15,751 nt of DNA from DATAYF01 sp036272735 (GCA_036272735.1 DATAYF010000044.1:1-15751), one strand, 5' to 3'. Shown: positions 1-7,855, counted from the first letter of the stretch. A program made the numbers and translations. Notes: a model not told the origin generated them from the letters alone.

Positions 1-1
1 G

Positions 2-97
2 AACGGGAGCGACCATCCCTGGTTAACATTACGGTTGATTCAATTCGCTCTTTCCTCTCTTGAACAGTATGAGGCGTTGGAAAAGGAGTCATTGTAA
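2..97 (+). CDS. C-terminal tail of an unidentified protein (5' end outside window)
   Basis: An open frame enters at base 2 and runs 31 codons to TAA at 95-97, ending in an amphipathic, Leu/Glu-rich tail (…LEQYEALEKESL). The composition looks like a real helical C-terminus, and the frame is open to the window edge. There is too little sequence to name a family. The competing frame starting at base 1 stops after 20 codons. The next gene is on the opposite strand (convergent), with two palindromes between them. I cannot exclude a chance open frame. Confidence 0.35.
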   Translation, partial: NGSDHPWLTLRLIQFALSSLEQYEALEKESL

Positions 98-210
98 AGA
101 TTACAAGCATCGCGTTATTTCTCATATTATGCCTTTGATAGTGAGTATAACATATGCTACGTCCACACGTCATACAATCAGCGGCTTGTCCATGGCAAAG
201 CACTGTAAGT

Positions 211-268
211 AGACATATAAAGGAATAGTAATGGTTTGGCCAAACCATTACTATTCCTTTATATGTCT
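211..268. repeat. 58-bp perfect, loopless palindrome
   Basis: Bases 211-239 and 240-268 are exact reverse complements (29-nt arms, no spacer, no mismatch), centred on ggtttgg/ccaaacc. It lies between two convergent genes. It is AT-rich, with no terminal T-run typical of intrinsic terminators, so its role is open: a bidirectional transcription stop, a replication or recombination scar, or an extrudable cruciform. Confidence 0.9.
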
Positions 269-289
269 CGCACACGTTATATTGATAAG

Positions 290-317
290 CACTGATGGTC
301 GCATGCGACCATCAGTG
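290..317. repeat. 28-bp perfect, loopless palindrome
   Basis: Arms 290-303 and 304-317 are exact reverse complements (cactgatggtcgca and its complement). It is GC-richer than the palindrome 21 bp to its left and ends 17 bp beyond the stop of the minus-strand dioxygenase gene, so transcripts of that gene would fold here. No T-tract follows on the minus strand, which weakens a classical terminator reading. Confidence 0.85.
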
Positions 318-333
318 GGTTTCCATATAGCAA

Positions 334-1242
334 TTATAAATTATCGCCGACAAAGTGGTCGTGGTTCCAGCGGGGATCGATTTTGTCGCCTTGTAGCTGG
401 TAGCGAATGTCGGTGGAGAGGCGCATGCGCTGCAAGGGGTCGTGGTTCTCGGTCGAGCCGTGGATCATATAGGGGCTATGCACAACCATATCACCAGCGG
501 CATAATCGGCAAGCAACCAGCGGCCTTGAATGAGGTCGGCCAGTGCAGCCAGGTCTTTGCCGACCCAGCCACCCGCAGACATATTTTTGTTGTAGGCGCT
601 GATACGCTCTTCAGGCGATAGCGTGGCGTTCTTCGCCGTAAACTCGGCCTCCATCTTGCGTCCTAAGGCATCCGAATGTTCAAGGTAGGCGAGGCCACCC
701 ATTTCTACTGGAATGTCGCCAAGCGGAATCCAACTACTGCACACGCTATCGGAGCCAGCGCGCAAATAGATCAGGTCGTAGTGACCAGGAGTACAATTTT
801 TATCGCCCGGCGCGGTGTAGCGAATGATCTTACGTTTCAGCAAATGCACCTTGCCGCCAAAGAACTTTTCATAGAACCCGATAATCTCAGGTGCCAGGCA
901 GAACGCCTCGTATTCGGGCCAGCGCACAATCTCCATCAAGAGCCGCTGCCTGACTTCGTGCGATACGAAATTGCCCGCAAAGATACCAGCAGACGGATCG
1001 GTGCCCTCAGCCAATAATCCAGTGGATGCGTAGGCTTCAAAGAAGCGCCGACGAAATGCCAACACGCGTTCACGATTGAGAATGCCCCGCAACCAGAGAT
1101 AGCCCTGCTCACGATACTGCTCACGTAATGCTTCCAGCGGACGAGATGGATCGCTGGGTACCAGCCAACTAATGCCCTGTTCTGAACGAGTCAATGGATA
1201 GCCATTACTTACCAGCGGCGTTTCTATCTTGCGTATACTCAT
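334..1242 (-). CDS. PhyH-type Fe(II)/2-oxoglutarate dioxygenase
   Basis: 302-aa cytoplasmic protein resembling the phytanoyl-CoA dioxygenase (PhyH) family, which hydroxylates or otherwise oxidises diverse small molecules using non-haem Fe(II) and 2-oxoglutarate. The iron-binding facial triad can be read directly: H154-x-D156 (GHYD) and distal H261 (MIHGS), followed by R272/R274 in the position of the co-substrate-binding arginine. Length fits single-domain PhyH members. The start is supported by an AGAGGAGA ribosome site about 6 nt upstream of the ATG. The substrate cannot be deduced. The gene has its own leader, 133 bp beyond the chitinase stop, with a hairpin between them, so it is probably a separate transcript. 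The family call is firm; the substrate is unknown. Confidence 0.85.
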   Translation of the reverse strand: MSIRKIETPLVSNGYPLTRSEQGISWLVPSDPSRPLEALREQYREQGYLWLRGILNRERVLAFRRRFFEAYASTGLLAEGTDPSAGIFAGNFVSHEVRQRLLMEIVRWPEYEAFCLAPEIIGFYEKFFGGKVHLLKRKIIRYTAPGDKNCTPGHYDLIYLRAGSDSVCSSWIPLGDIPVEMGGLAYLEHSDALGRKMEAEFTAKNATLSPEERISAYNKNMSAGGWVGKDLAALADLIQGRWLLADYAAGDMVVHSPYMIHGSTENHDPLQRMRLSTDIRYQLQGDKIDPRWNHDHFVGDNL

Positions 1243-1305
1243 GCTGTTCTCCTCTTATCTATAACTGATACCAGGGTCCCTATTGCAGTAAGGTTACCAT
1301 AATAA

Positions 1306-1345
1306 CATGTGCAGTGCCATCGTATTTGCGGGGGCACTGCACATG
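1306..1345 (-). terminator. Hairpin terminator of the chitinase gene
   Basis: Perfect 13-bp stem (1306-1318 with 1333-1345) and a 14-nt loop, beginning 30 nt after the chitinase stop. On the minus strand the stem is followed by TTATTATGG, a partial U-rich tail. The geometry fits an intrinsic terminator separating the chitinase from the dioxygenase gene. Confidence 0.65.
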
Positions 1346-1375
1346 AGAAACGCCGGGAACAGCATGAACGGATAT

Positions 1376-2821
1376 CTACACCTGCTGTAAGCTCCACTGC
1401 TGGTTCGATCCTCCAACGTAGTCCCACTGTTGGATCACCGCACCATTGCTCGTCGAGTGGTTCGTCACGTCGAGCACTTTGCTGCTATTTTGATTCACGA
1501 TTTTATCGTAACCACTCCCCACATCCACCACTTGCCACTTCTGGTTCGCTCCACCATTGCCCGTATAGGCCCATTGTTGAATCACCGCACCATTACTCGT
1601 TGACTGATTGGTTACGTCGAGCGCCAGGCCACTATTGCGGTTCACAATCTCGTCATAGCCGCCGCCAACACTGATCAACTGCCACTGCTGATTCGCGCCA
1701 CCTACGTAGTCCCATTGTTGCACCACGGCCCCATTACTCGTTGACTGATTGGTTACGTCGAGCGCCAGGCCGCTATTCTGGTTCACAATCTTATAGTAAG
1801 TAGCACCACCACCGCTGCTACCGCTCGTAAACGGCTCGAAGGTATCGAGAAAGGCATAATTCGACTGCGAGATTCCACTACAGGTGTCCGAGCTACCATT
1901 ACCAGTCTCACCAGGACAGCCTCCGTTATCACGCGAGACCGCCCAGAAGGACAATTCACCGATCTTGTTTGATTGCGCGAAGGACAGTACCTGAGAGGCG
2001 TTGCTCAGGCTGAAAACCTCACCACTACTGTCATTCTTACCAATCATCGGCGTGAGTCCTACCATTGACCAGAGCTGACTGGATGATTTATTAAGAAAGA
2101 TCTGCTGCAACTGTCCATGCAGGCCATTGGCCGCATTGATTGCTTCCTGGCCCATTTGGCTATCCGGGCCACCGTAGTCCATAACCATCAGATTCACGAT
2201 GTTGAAGGTAACTCCATGGGAAACGGCGTTATTCAATAAGCCGATGCTATCGCTTTCCAGGCCGGTCGTTGCCGAAGGGAGTGTAAACGAGATGGTCAAT
2301 CCTGGATTCGCCTGTTGCAACGCCGCCAGCGCAGTATTGCGTCGATCATAGGTGGTCTGATCGCCTTGCTCGCCGCCTTCGACATCAAAGTCAAGGTGGG
2401 TGACGTTGTACCGGTTGATGATAGCCTGGTACTGCGCTTGTAAACTGCTGGCATCACTGCACGCCTGCGCCAACTCTTGCCCAGCAGCACCGCCAAAGGA
2501 GACAATCACATCCCCACCCTGGGCACGAATAGCCTGAATATCACTGCTCACGTTTGAGCCACCACCACCCCATACGCCCTGGCACCCATTGGCTATGATG
2601 AATGCCAGGGTATAATACTTTTGCCCGGTATTTTGCGTCACCGATGCCAGGGAATCGCCAACGCCAACCTCCGCGTAGGGAGCAAAATATCCGCTCGGAA
2701 GTGCCGACGCCGCGTGAGCCTGGGAAACCCTTCCCAGTACGAGTGCTCCTGATGCCACGATGCTGGCGAACACGAGAGTACCAATCGAGAGGACCGTAAG
2801 AAATCGCCAAGAAATGCGCAT
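1376..2821 (-). CDS. Secreted GH18 chitinase with C-terminal ricin-type beta-trefoil
   Basis: 481-aa secreted protein. Residues 1-37 form a Sec signal peptide (charged start, long hydrophobic core, cleavage after AHA). Residues 41-330 are a glycoside hydrolase family 18 barrel with SFGG (108-111), the active-site segment LDFDVEGG (143-150, catalytic acid E148), MDYGG (214-218) and W293. The usual first Asp of the DxxDxDxE motif is Thr141. A Gly/Ser linker leads to three tandem ~45-residue ricin-B/CBM13-like repeats (343-481), each with an LDVTN…QQW core, expected to bind sugars. Predicted role: hydrolysis of chitin or related beta-1,4-GlcNAc polymer outside the cell. The start at 2821 is chosen over an in-frame ATG at 2854 because AAGGAGG lies 8 nt upstream and the signal peptide begins there. 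Confidence 0.93.
   Translation of the reverse strand: MRISWRFLTVLSIGTLVFASIVASGALVLGRVSQAHAASALPSGYFAPYAEVGVGDSLASVTQNTGQKYYTLAFIIANGCQGVWGGGGSNVSSDIQAIRAQGGDVIVSFGGAAGQELAQACSDASSLQAQYQAIINRYNVTHLDFDVEGGEQGDQTTYDRRNTALAALQQANPGLTISFTLPSATTGLESDSIGLLNNAVSHGVTFNIVNLMVMDYGGPDSQMGQEAINAANGLHGQLQQIFLNKSSSQLWSMVGLTPMIGKNDSSGEVFSLSNASQVLSFAQSNKIGELSFWAVSRDNGGCPGETGNGSSDTCSGISQSNYAFLDTFEPFTSGSSGGGATYYKIVNQNSGLALDVTNQSTSNGAVVQQWDYVGGANQQWQLISVGGGYDEIVNRNSGLALDVTNQSTSNGAVIQQWAYTGNGGANQKWQVVDVGSGYDKIVNQNSSKVLDVTNHSTSNGAVIQQWDYVGGSNQQWSLQQV
1590..1771. repeat. 41-bp identical direct repeats within the beta-trefoil coding region
   Basis: Bases 1590-1630 and 1731-1771 are identical over 41 bp, offset by 141 bp (47 codons, one trefoil repeat). 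They encode the ALDVTNQSTSNG segment of repeats 1 and 2; repeat 3 has diverged. Identity at synonymous sites points to recent duplication or gene conversion. Confidence 0.85.
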
Positions 2822-2965
2822 GCAAACTTCCTCCTTGAAGAAATGCCTCAACAATGAGTGAACGCCGTTATGTTACTCATAAAGAAGCTTTTATTCATCA
2901 GCTTTTTCACACTAAAAATATCAATACGCCGATGCACATTGTTTCATGAAAAACAACTTATACTT

Positions 2966-2994
2966 AGTTTAAGTATTTTTTTAAGCCTTGTCAA
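2966..2994 (-). promoter_or_regulatory. Promoter of the chitinase gene
   Basis: On the minus strand, TTGACA (2994-2989) is followed by a 17-nt spacer and TAAACT (2971-2966), a perfect -35 with a 4/6 -10. Predicted start near 2959, giving a leader of about 140 nt. A 7-3-7 inverted repeat (2960-2976, atactta/taagtat) overlaps the -10 and start region and is a plausible operator. Confidence 0.55.
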
Positions 2995-2997
2995 GAC

Positions 2998-3051
2998 ATC
3001 TAGACCACTAGATAATATTTTCACTTTTATAAGGTTAAGTAACGCGTTACT
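2998..3051. promoter_or_regulatory. Inverted repeats upstream of the chitinase promoter (candidate operators)
   Basis: Two perfect inverted repeats lie just upstream of the chitinase -35: atctag/ctagat with a 4-nt spacer (2998-3013) and the 14-bp loopless palindrome AGTAACGCGTTACT (3038-3051). Together with the repeat over the -10 they give three dyads within about 90 bp. The palindrome has the size of a binding site for a dimeric repressor. No regulator gene is adjacent. Confidence 0.4.
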
Positions 3052-3132
3052 GTGCAAGAAAAACTTTGAGTAATGCCTACCTTTGACTCTAACGAGAAAT
3101 GCCAGGTGCATGCTTGCAGAAGCAGAGGATGA

Positions 3133-4725
3133 TCAACGGGCGCGTACCATCTCCAACAGCGTTCGCGGCAACACGACTTCGTACGCGTCCCCTAACTGCC
3201 GCACGACTTGCAGCAGGTCGGATGGCGTCATGGACCAGGCGAGAATATAGACGTTCAGGAAACAGGGACGACGACGGTTGAGGAGCACAGCACCCTTAAT
3301 CATGGCGATGGCAGTGCGCACGCTGCCAGCCAGCCCCAGGTTAACGTACACCGGCGTGCCATCATCGACCAGGTGCGAGTGGGGTACGAGCGTTCCCGAG
3401 CCACTGAGGACGCCACGCAGGCCGTAAGGCATGAGCGCCTGCACGAACTGTCGCTGGCGAATGGGATCGGTAAACGCCATGCCGGTCAAAGGGAGGCGAG
3501 AAAGCAACGGGATAGCAGCGCTTTGCCAGGAGCCGAGGTCCAATACCTGCAACGTCGTCATACCCAAGGCTTGCATGGCCTGGCCGGTCTGTCGCAAAAA
3601 TGGAGCCAGGTGCGCGTCGGGCCAGTGCGAAGGAAACATATAGCCAGCCCCACTGGAGCCGGCGATAAACTCGTCCTGAGCAGTCGCGCTCGCGAGATAA
3701 TACGCGGCTAAAGCGGGAGCAGCCAGGGTAATGAGCGGCGAGAAGGTCCAGCCAAGCGGCAACGAGCCACGTGCCGGATCGTGCCAGAGATGGCGCATGC
3801 GGTGCTGCACGTATTGCAGGTTGTCGCCATCACTGATCGTAAACGAGAGATACACTTTCTGTTTACTTGCTTTGGGCATGGTCAACTCGTATGGTGCTAC
3901 TGGCCGGGTTTGTGCCGGTAGCGCCGACCAGACTTCAAGGTTGTTGAAAAAATCCGACGCCAGCACGGGCATGGCTGCTTGAGAGGTGAGCGTTACACCA
4001 CTATTTTCATCGATAAACCAGCCCAGGTGGGCGCTGCCTGGAGCAAACGAGCCGAGAATTTGTTGTAGCAAGGTGCGCTCGGAAAGCCAATCTGCGCCAC
4101 GATCAGGCAGGCGTTTGCGCGCATCCAACCAGTAGACGAAGGTGCGTGTAGCCACCAGAAACGAGCGCAGACCCATAAGTGCTCGTGGATGCAAGCCAGC
4201 CACGAAGTGGGTGGAAGCCGTGCTCAAAAGGTTTTGCTTAGCCCATAGATACGCCTGCACACGGGTTTTCCAGCCAAAGGTACGCAGGTCCAGTAAGACC
4301 GGTAACTGATAGTCGCGCTGCAACTGCTGAGCCAGCGTGGGTGAAACGACCAGGCCATCGCGCTGCCCGGCTAGGGTCGTTGCCACATTCACCGTATCAA
4401 GCAACGCCGGATCATACACGATCAGGCCCTGAATGACGGAACGGAAGGCTGCTAACAGGGCATGAAAGGCGGTGTCACCTGTTTGTGGTGCACAATCGTA
4501 GGGAACGGTCGTGAGCGCGTGGGATAACCAGAACGCGTCATCATCGCCGCATTGTAGATAGACGCGAGGGCACGGACGATTGATCAAGCCAGCCAGCGTC
4601 GTCACGGCCAATTGTATGTCGTGGGAGGCACCGCGCAGATCGTACACGTGCAAGTGGGTTGGCGTTTGAAACGTGGGAAACAATGCCAATGGCGGCCAGA
4701 TAAGGCCGGGTGTTTCTTTGCTCAC
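3133..4725 (-). CDS. GxGYxYP-family protein (putative glycoside-hydrolase-like)
   Basis: 530-aa protein carrying the signature of the GxGYxYP family, read as GAGYMFP (359-365; F replaces the last Y), plus an upstream SDGDN motif (298-302) in a strand-rich setting. The family is often annotated as a putative glycoside hydrolase from its domain context, but its reaction is not established. Unlike many relatives no signal peptide is visible, so it is probably cytoplasmic unless the start is wrong. The start is GTG at 4725 with AAGGAGG 4 nt upstream; the ATG 15 nt further upstream runs into TGA, so it is excluded. It sits head-to-tail behind the chitinase with its own leader. Sharing of a carbohydrate theme with the chitinase is inference. 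Confidence 0.7.
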   Translation of the reverse strand: MSKETPGLIWPPLALFPTFQTPTHLHVYDLRGASHDIQLAVTTLAGLINRPCPRVYLQCGDDDAFWLSHALTTVPYDCAPQTGDTAFHALLAAFRSVIQGLIVYDPALLDTVNVATTLAGQRDGLVVSPTLAQQLQRDYQLPVLLDLRTFGWKTRVQAYLWAKQNLLSTASTHFVAGLHPRALMGLRSFLVATRTFVYWLDARKRLPDRGADWLSERTLLQQILGSFAPGSAHLGWFIDENSGVTLTSQAAMPVLASDFFNNLEVWSALPAQTRPVAPYELTMPKASKQKVYLSFTISDGDNLQYVQHRMRHLWHDPARGSLPLGWTFSPLITLAAPALAAYYLASATAQDEFIAGSSGAGYMFPSHWPDAHLAPFLRQTGQAMQALGMTTLQVLDLGSWQSAAIPLLSRLPLTGMAFTDPIRQRQFVQALMPYGLRGVLSGSGTLVPHSHLVDDGTPVYVNLGLAGSVRTAIAMIKGAVLLNRRRPCFLNVYILAWSMTPSDLLQVVRQLGDAYEVVLPRTLLEMVRAR

Positions 4726-4749
4726 AAAGCCTCCTTCATAAACGCGTAG

Positions 4750-4801
4750 AACGTTGCCTAAGCATGCGCTGAGTTACCAACATTTTAGCACGCAACGTTG
4801 C
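4750..4801. promoter_or_regulatory. Paired GCAACGTT sites in the divergent spacer
   Basis: AACGTTGC (4750-4757) and GCAACGTT (4792-4799) form an 8-bp perfect inverted repeat with a 34-nt spacer; the right copy lies inside the 10-bp palindrome GCAACGTTGC (4792-4801). They sit 25-76 bp upstream of the GxGYxYP start, a plausible pair of binding sites for one regulator. No clear promoter hexamers were found for that gene. Confidence 0.3.
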
Positions 4802-4833
4802 TGATTACTGGCGGGGTGCGTAGAATGCCTGAC

Positions 4834-4870
4834 TTTATGCTTGACCTCAGCATAAACTTTAGAGTATGCT
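4834..4870 (+). promoter_or_regulatory. Promoter with overlapping operator of the acyl-CoA ligase gene
   Basis: TTGACC (4841-4846), an 18-nt spacer and TATGCT (4865-4870) form a sigma-70-like promoter; expected start near 4877, about 104 nt before the ATG. A perfect 7-bp inverted repeat (TTTATGC 4834-4840, GCATAAA 4850-4856) encloses the -35, the position expected for a repressor site. A second dyad, ACTCAA/TTGAGT (4945-4958), lies in the leader shortly before the ribosome site. Confidence 0.5.
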
Positions 4871-4980
4871 ACATCTCAAGATGTACATTCATGCAACGCA
4901 CATCGGTCACCCAACACCCCAACTTGTCGCAATGGATTCTTACAACTCAAAGTTGAGTAAAAGCAGAAAGGATACCTGGT

Positions 4981-6591
4981 ATGCCTGACAAGATGTTTGC
5001 ACCCGAACTGTTTCGGCCCCCGCTTGATTTTCCGGAAGCTCCTTATGATGGTTTGTTGAGAGCAGCCGCTGAGCGCAATCCAGATCGCACGGCAATTATT
5101 TATCACGATCTACCATTCACCTATCGCGAAGTCGTTTCAATGGTGAATAGCATCGCTAACGGACTATACGATCTTGGCTTGCGCAAAGGGGACCGCCTTT
5201 GCCTGTTCATGCCCAATCGTCCAGAGTACATTATTACGTTTATTGCCGCAGCCTCCATCGGCGTTGTCGCCAGCCCCATGAATCCTTCATATAAAGGACG
5301 CGAAGTAGCGTATCAGCTTGAAAACTCAGAATCGTGTGCTATATTTATCCAGCGCGATTTAGCACCCATCTTGAGCCAGGTACTGGACGAAAAAGCATTC
5401 CCGCATCTCAAACACATCCTGATAACTGGCGAAACCGCGCTCGAAAGCTTGCCAGAAGCGCTCCCATTCGCAACTCTGCTACGCCGCTCTTCCCCCAAAC
5501 GGCCACCGCACGTCGAAATCAGCGGCGACGATCTGTTAGCCTTACCCTATTCATCAGGTACAACCGGCCTACCCAAAGGCACCATGATCACCCACAGCAA
5601 CCTGGTTGCCAACAATATCCAATTCGCCACCTCGCTCAACGCTAATTATAGCGACGTAGCGCTGCTTTTCCTGCCGTTCTATCACATCTATGGCGTCATG
5701 CTCACTGGTAGTTTCCTGGCTTGCGGGGGCACGCAGGTAATCATGGAGCGCTTTGATCTATTGGAATCGTTAGAGCAATGTGAGAAGCACCAGGTCACCC
5801 ACTACTTCGCGGTGCCGCCGATAGTTCTCGCGCTGGCGAACGCACCGGTGGACCTGAACAAATTGCAGAGCGTGCAATATGTCCTTTCCGGTGCCGCTCC
5901 GCTACCCGTGGACCCGGCACGCAGACTGCAAGCAAAAACCAACGCACTCGTCATACAGGGCTACGGGCTGACTGAGACCTCACCACTCACGCACTCGCAG
6001 CCGGATAACCCGGCGCTGGTACGCCCAGAAAGCGTAGGGTTGTTGGTGAACAATACCGAGCAGAAAATTGTTGACCTGGAAACGGGTGAGCATGAAGTGC
6101 CGCAAGGAGAGGATGGCGAGATTCTCATCCGTGGTCCGCAGGTCATGAAAGGCTACTGGAAAGCGCCAGAGGAGACTGCACGGGCATTACGCGACGGATG
6201 GCTCTACACGGGCGACGTTGGGCACGTTGACGCCGATGGCTACACGTACATTGTGGATCGCAAGAAGGAGATGATCAAATACAAGGGCTTCGGCGTGGCT
6301 CCGGCCGAGATTGAGTCGCTGCTCATGGAGCACCCGGCGGTGATGGACGCGGCCGTCATCGGCGTGGCGGACGACGAGGCGGGCGAACTGATCAAAGGTT
6401 TTATAGTGGTGCGCAAAGGTATCGAGGCCACGCCAGAAGAGATTATAACGTTCGCGAATGGCAAGCTGGCAGGCTATAAAAAAGTACACTTTGTAGAATT
6501 TATCGATATCGTGCCGAAGAACGCTTCCGGGAAAATCTTGCGGCGAGACTTGAAAGAGCGCGAAAGAGCGCTCCGTCAAAAAGAGTCGTAG
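4981..6591 (+). CDS. Acyl-CoA ligase (ANL superfamily, 4-coumarate/fatty-acid type)
   Basis: 536-aa AMP-forming ligase: activates a carboxylic acid with ATP to an acyl-adenylate, then transfers it to CoA. All core motifs are present in order: phosphate-binding loop YSSGTTGLPKGT (190-201), YGLTE (328-332), YTGD (409-412), hinge region DRKKEMIKYKG (426-436) and KNASGKILRR with catalytic K518 (513-522). Length and spacing match 4-coumarate-CoA-ligase/FadD-type enzymes; substrate choice cannot be read. Cytoplasmic, possibly membrane-peripheral. An AAAGGA ribosome site lies about 8 nt before the ATG. Single-gene unit with its own operator-like promoter and a strong terminator. An inducible fatty-acid or phenylpropanoid activation role is inference. 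Confidence 0.92.
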   Translation: MPDKMFAPELFRPPLDFPEAPYDGLLRAAAERNPDRTAIIYHDLPFTYREVVSMVNSIANGLYDLGLRKGDRLCLFMPNRPEYIITFIAAASIGVVASPMNPSYKGREVAYQLENSESCAIFIQRDLAPILSQVLDEKAFPHLKHILITGETALESLPEALPFATLLRRSSPKRPPHVEISGDDLLALPYSSGTTGLPKGTMITHSNLVANNIQFATSLNANYSDVALLFLPFYHIYGVMLTGSFLACGGTQVIMERFDLLESLEQCEKHQVTHYFAVPPIVLALANAPVDLNKLQSVQYVLSGAAPLPVDPARRLQAKTNALVIQGYGLTETSPLTHSQPDNPALVRPESVGLLVNNTEQKIVDLETGEHEVPQGEDGEILIRGPQVMKGYWKAPEETARALRDGWLYTGDVGHVDADGYTYIVDRKKEMIKYKGFGVAPAEIESLLMEHPAVMDAAVIGVADDEAGELIKGFIVVRKGIEATPEEIITFANGKLAGYKKVHFVEFIDIVPKNASGKILRRDLKERERALRQKES

Positions 6592-6622
6592 GAGTTGAGA
6601 AACTGCCTATCGGCAGACAGGC

Positions 6623-6661
6623 AAAAAGGCAAGAGACAAATCGAGGTCTCCTGCCTTTTTT
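6623..6661. terminator. Bidirectional intrinsic terminator
   Basis: AAAAAGGCA-A-GAGAC (6623-6637) pairs with GTCTC-C-TGCCTTTTT (6646-6660), one A·C mismatch, 8-nt loop. It ends in a T-run on the + strand and, through the A-run, on the minus strand too. It sits between the convergent ligase (stop 6591) and the membrane-protein gene (stop 6677) and can serve both. Confidence 0.9.
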
Positions 6662-6676
6662 AGTAGGAGCAAGATA

Positions 6677-7678
6677 CTAAACCAGGCCGATTAAGAACAG
6701 GCCGCGCCCCATGATCTCGCCCGCCAGCGTCAACACGACCACCAGATAGAGCATGCCGGTCGCTGACTGGAAGGAGCGGTCGCGTATGAGCTTCCAGGCC
6801 AGGCCACCGAGAACGAGCGGCAGGGCAAAGCCAACCAGGATACGCAGCCAACCAATCGCCCCCGCGCTCAAAGGTGCCACCGTCGGCGTATTGCTGGCAG
6901 GCTTCACCTGAGCGGGTTTATGCGCCGGTGATGCCGCTGTTGTCGCCACAATAGCCGCAGACGTGCTATTAGTGTGGATGTTTGCTTTGGCCGCCGAGGC
7001 TGTGCTAGGCCCGGCCAGCACCGAGAAGACGATCTGTGCCAGGATAGCGATCAGCACAACGGACGTCGAGAACAGCAACGGCCTCTCGGAGAGCGCGGGG
7101 GTGACAAGGTACCAGTGGCCCAGCCACATGGAGGTCATAACCCCACCGAGCGCGAACGCGGAGGCAAAGAAACCCAGCACCAGAAATGCACCACCAAAGG
7201 TAGAGCCACCGAGAGGACGATAGATCATCGCCATCACGAAGAGCGTCACCAGACCAGCAAGGACGGTCAAAGCACCGGCAGTCAGGCGTACGATACGCAC
7301 GATTGAAGGACGAACCGTTACGCCCTCGGCCTTTGCTTGCTCCTCCTGCTTTTTGGCATCGATACCGGCGGTACGATCAACCAGCAGCAAAACGCTATAG
7401 AGAATGAGTAACAAGAAAAAGACGAGGAGCGGCGTCGCTTGATAGCCAGTCCAGGCATGATCAAGCATCTTATATGTGTTCAGCAATTGTGGGGTCGCGA
7501 AACCTTGCTGGAACAGGTAGGTTAAGCCGACCAGCACGAGGTAGATAAAAGCATAGGATACTAAAAATCCCCGTTTTACCTCGTTGCGCCAGTCGAGAAA
7601 CATCAGCACACCGACCGAGCCGATGGAGAGTTCCGTCAGGACGATAAACAAAACTAAAGGCAACGTTTCTAGCAGCAT
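6677..7678 (-). CDS. Polytopic membrane protein, eight predicted helices
   Basis: 333-aa integral membrane protein. Hydrophobic segments at about 4-28, 37-58, 80-100, 128-152, 160-182, 201-222, 277-298 and 306-331 suggest eight helices; residues 223-275 form an Ala/Thr/Pro-rich loop, probably disordered. A conserved-looking motif GHWYLVTP (187-194) follows helix 5, reminiscent of quinone- or haem-interacting membrane anchors such as DmsC-like subunits, but I cannot assign a family. The ATG at 7678 is chosen although the frame extends to 7786: the extension would begin inside the -35/-10 spacer of the promoter, and its residues are not membrane-like. The ribosome site is weak (AAAGGA about 13 nt upstream). 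Minus-strand neighbour of the antitoxin, with its own promoter. Confidence 0.75.
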   Translation of the reverse strand: MLLETLPLVLFIVLTELSIGSVGVLMFLDWRNEVKRGFLVSYAFIYLVLVGLTYLFQQGFATPQLLNTYKMLDHAWTGYQATPLLVFFLLLILYSVLLLVDRTAGIDAKKQEEQAKAEGVTVRPSIVRIVRLTAGALTVLAGLVTLFVMAMIYRPLGGSTFGGAFLVLGFFASAFALGGVMTSMWLGHWYLVTPALSERPLLFSTSVVLIAILAQIVFSVLAGPSTASAAKANIHTNSTSAAIVATTAASPAHKPAQVKPASNTPTVAPLSAGAIGWLRILVGFALPLVLGGLAWKLIRDRSFQSATGMLYLVVVLTLAGEIMGRGLFLIGLV

Positions 7679-7765
7679 ACGATTACTATTTTCCTTTGAT
7701 TGCGTGTGATGGCACGTATCCGGGCACAAGTGATTGAGGGAGCATGCCCTTTCCGCCTGTGTCAG

Positions 7766-7794
7766 ATTATACATCGACCGGGACAAGAGGACAA
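7766..7794 (-). promoter_or_regulatory. Sigma-70-like promoter of the membrane-protein gene
   Basis: Minus strand: TTGTCC (7794-7789), exactly 17 nt, then a perfect TATAAT (7771-7766). Predicted start near 7759, about 80 nt upstream of the ATG at 7678. It also fixes the gene start, since the longer open frame begins upstream of this -10. Confidence 0.7.
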
Positions 7795-7855
7795 CTTTGT
7801 GTGCTTGGGATAGAGGTGCAGCTGCTTCAGCCTGTAGCGCCCACTTTTTCTCACC

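Noticed and set aside
1590..1771. Repeats considered as a CRISPR-like or satellite array
   Set aside because: There are only two near-identical copies, in frame within a beta-trefoil coding region with a 47-codon period.
2822..2854. 11-residue longer start for the chitinase
   Set aside because: The internal ATG has AAGGAGG at ideal spacing and begins a proper signal peptide; the longer start puts that ribosome site inside the coding region.
7679..7786. 36-residue N-terminal extension of the eight-helix membrane protein
   Set aside because: The extended start lies in the spacer of a TTGTCC-17-TATAAT promoter and so would be untranscribed from it; the residues are polar and Cys/His-rich without membrane character.
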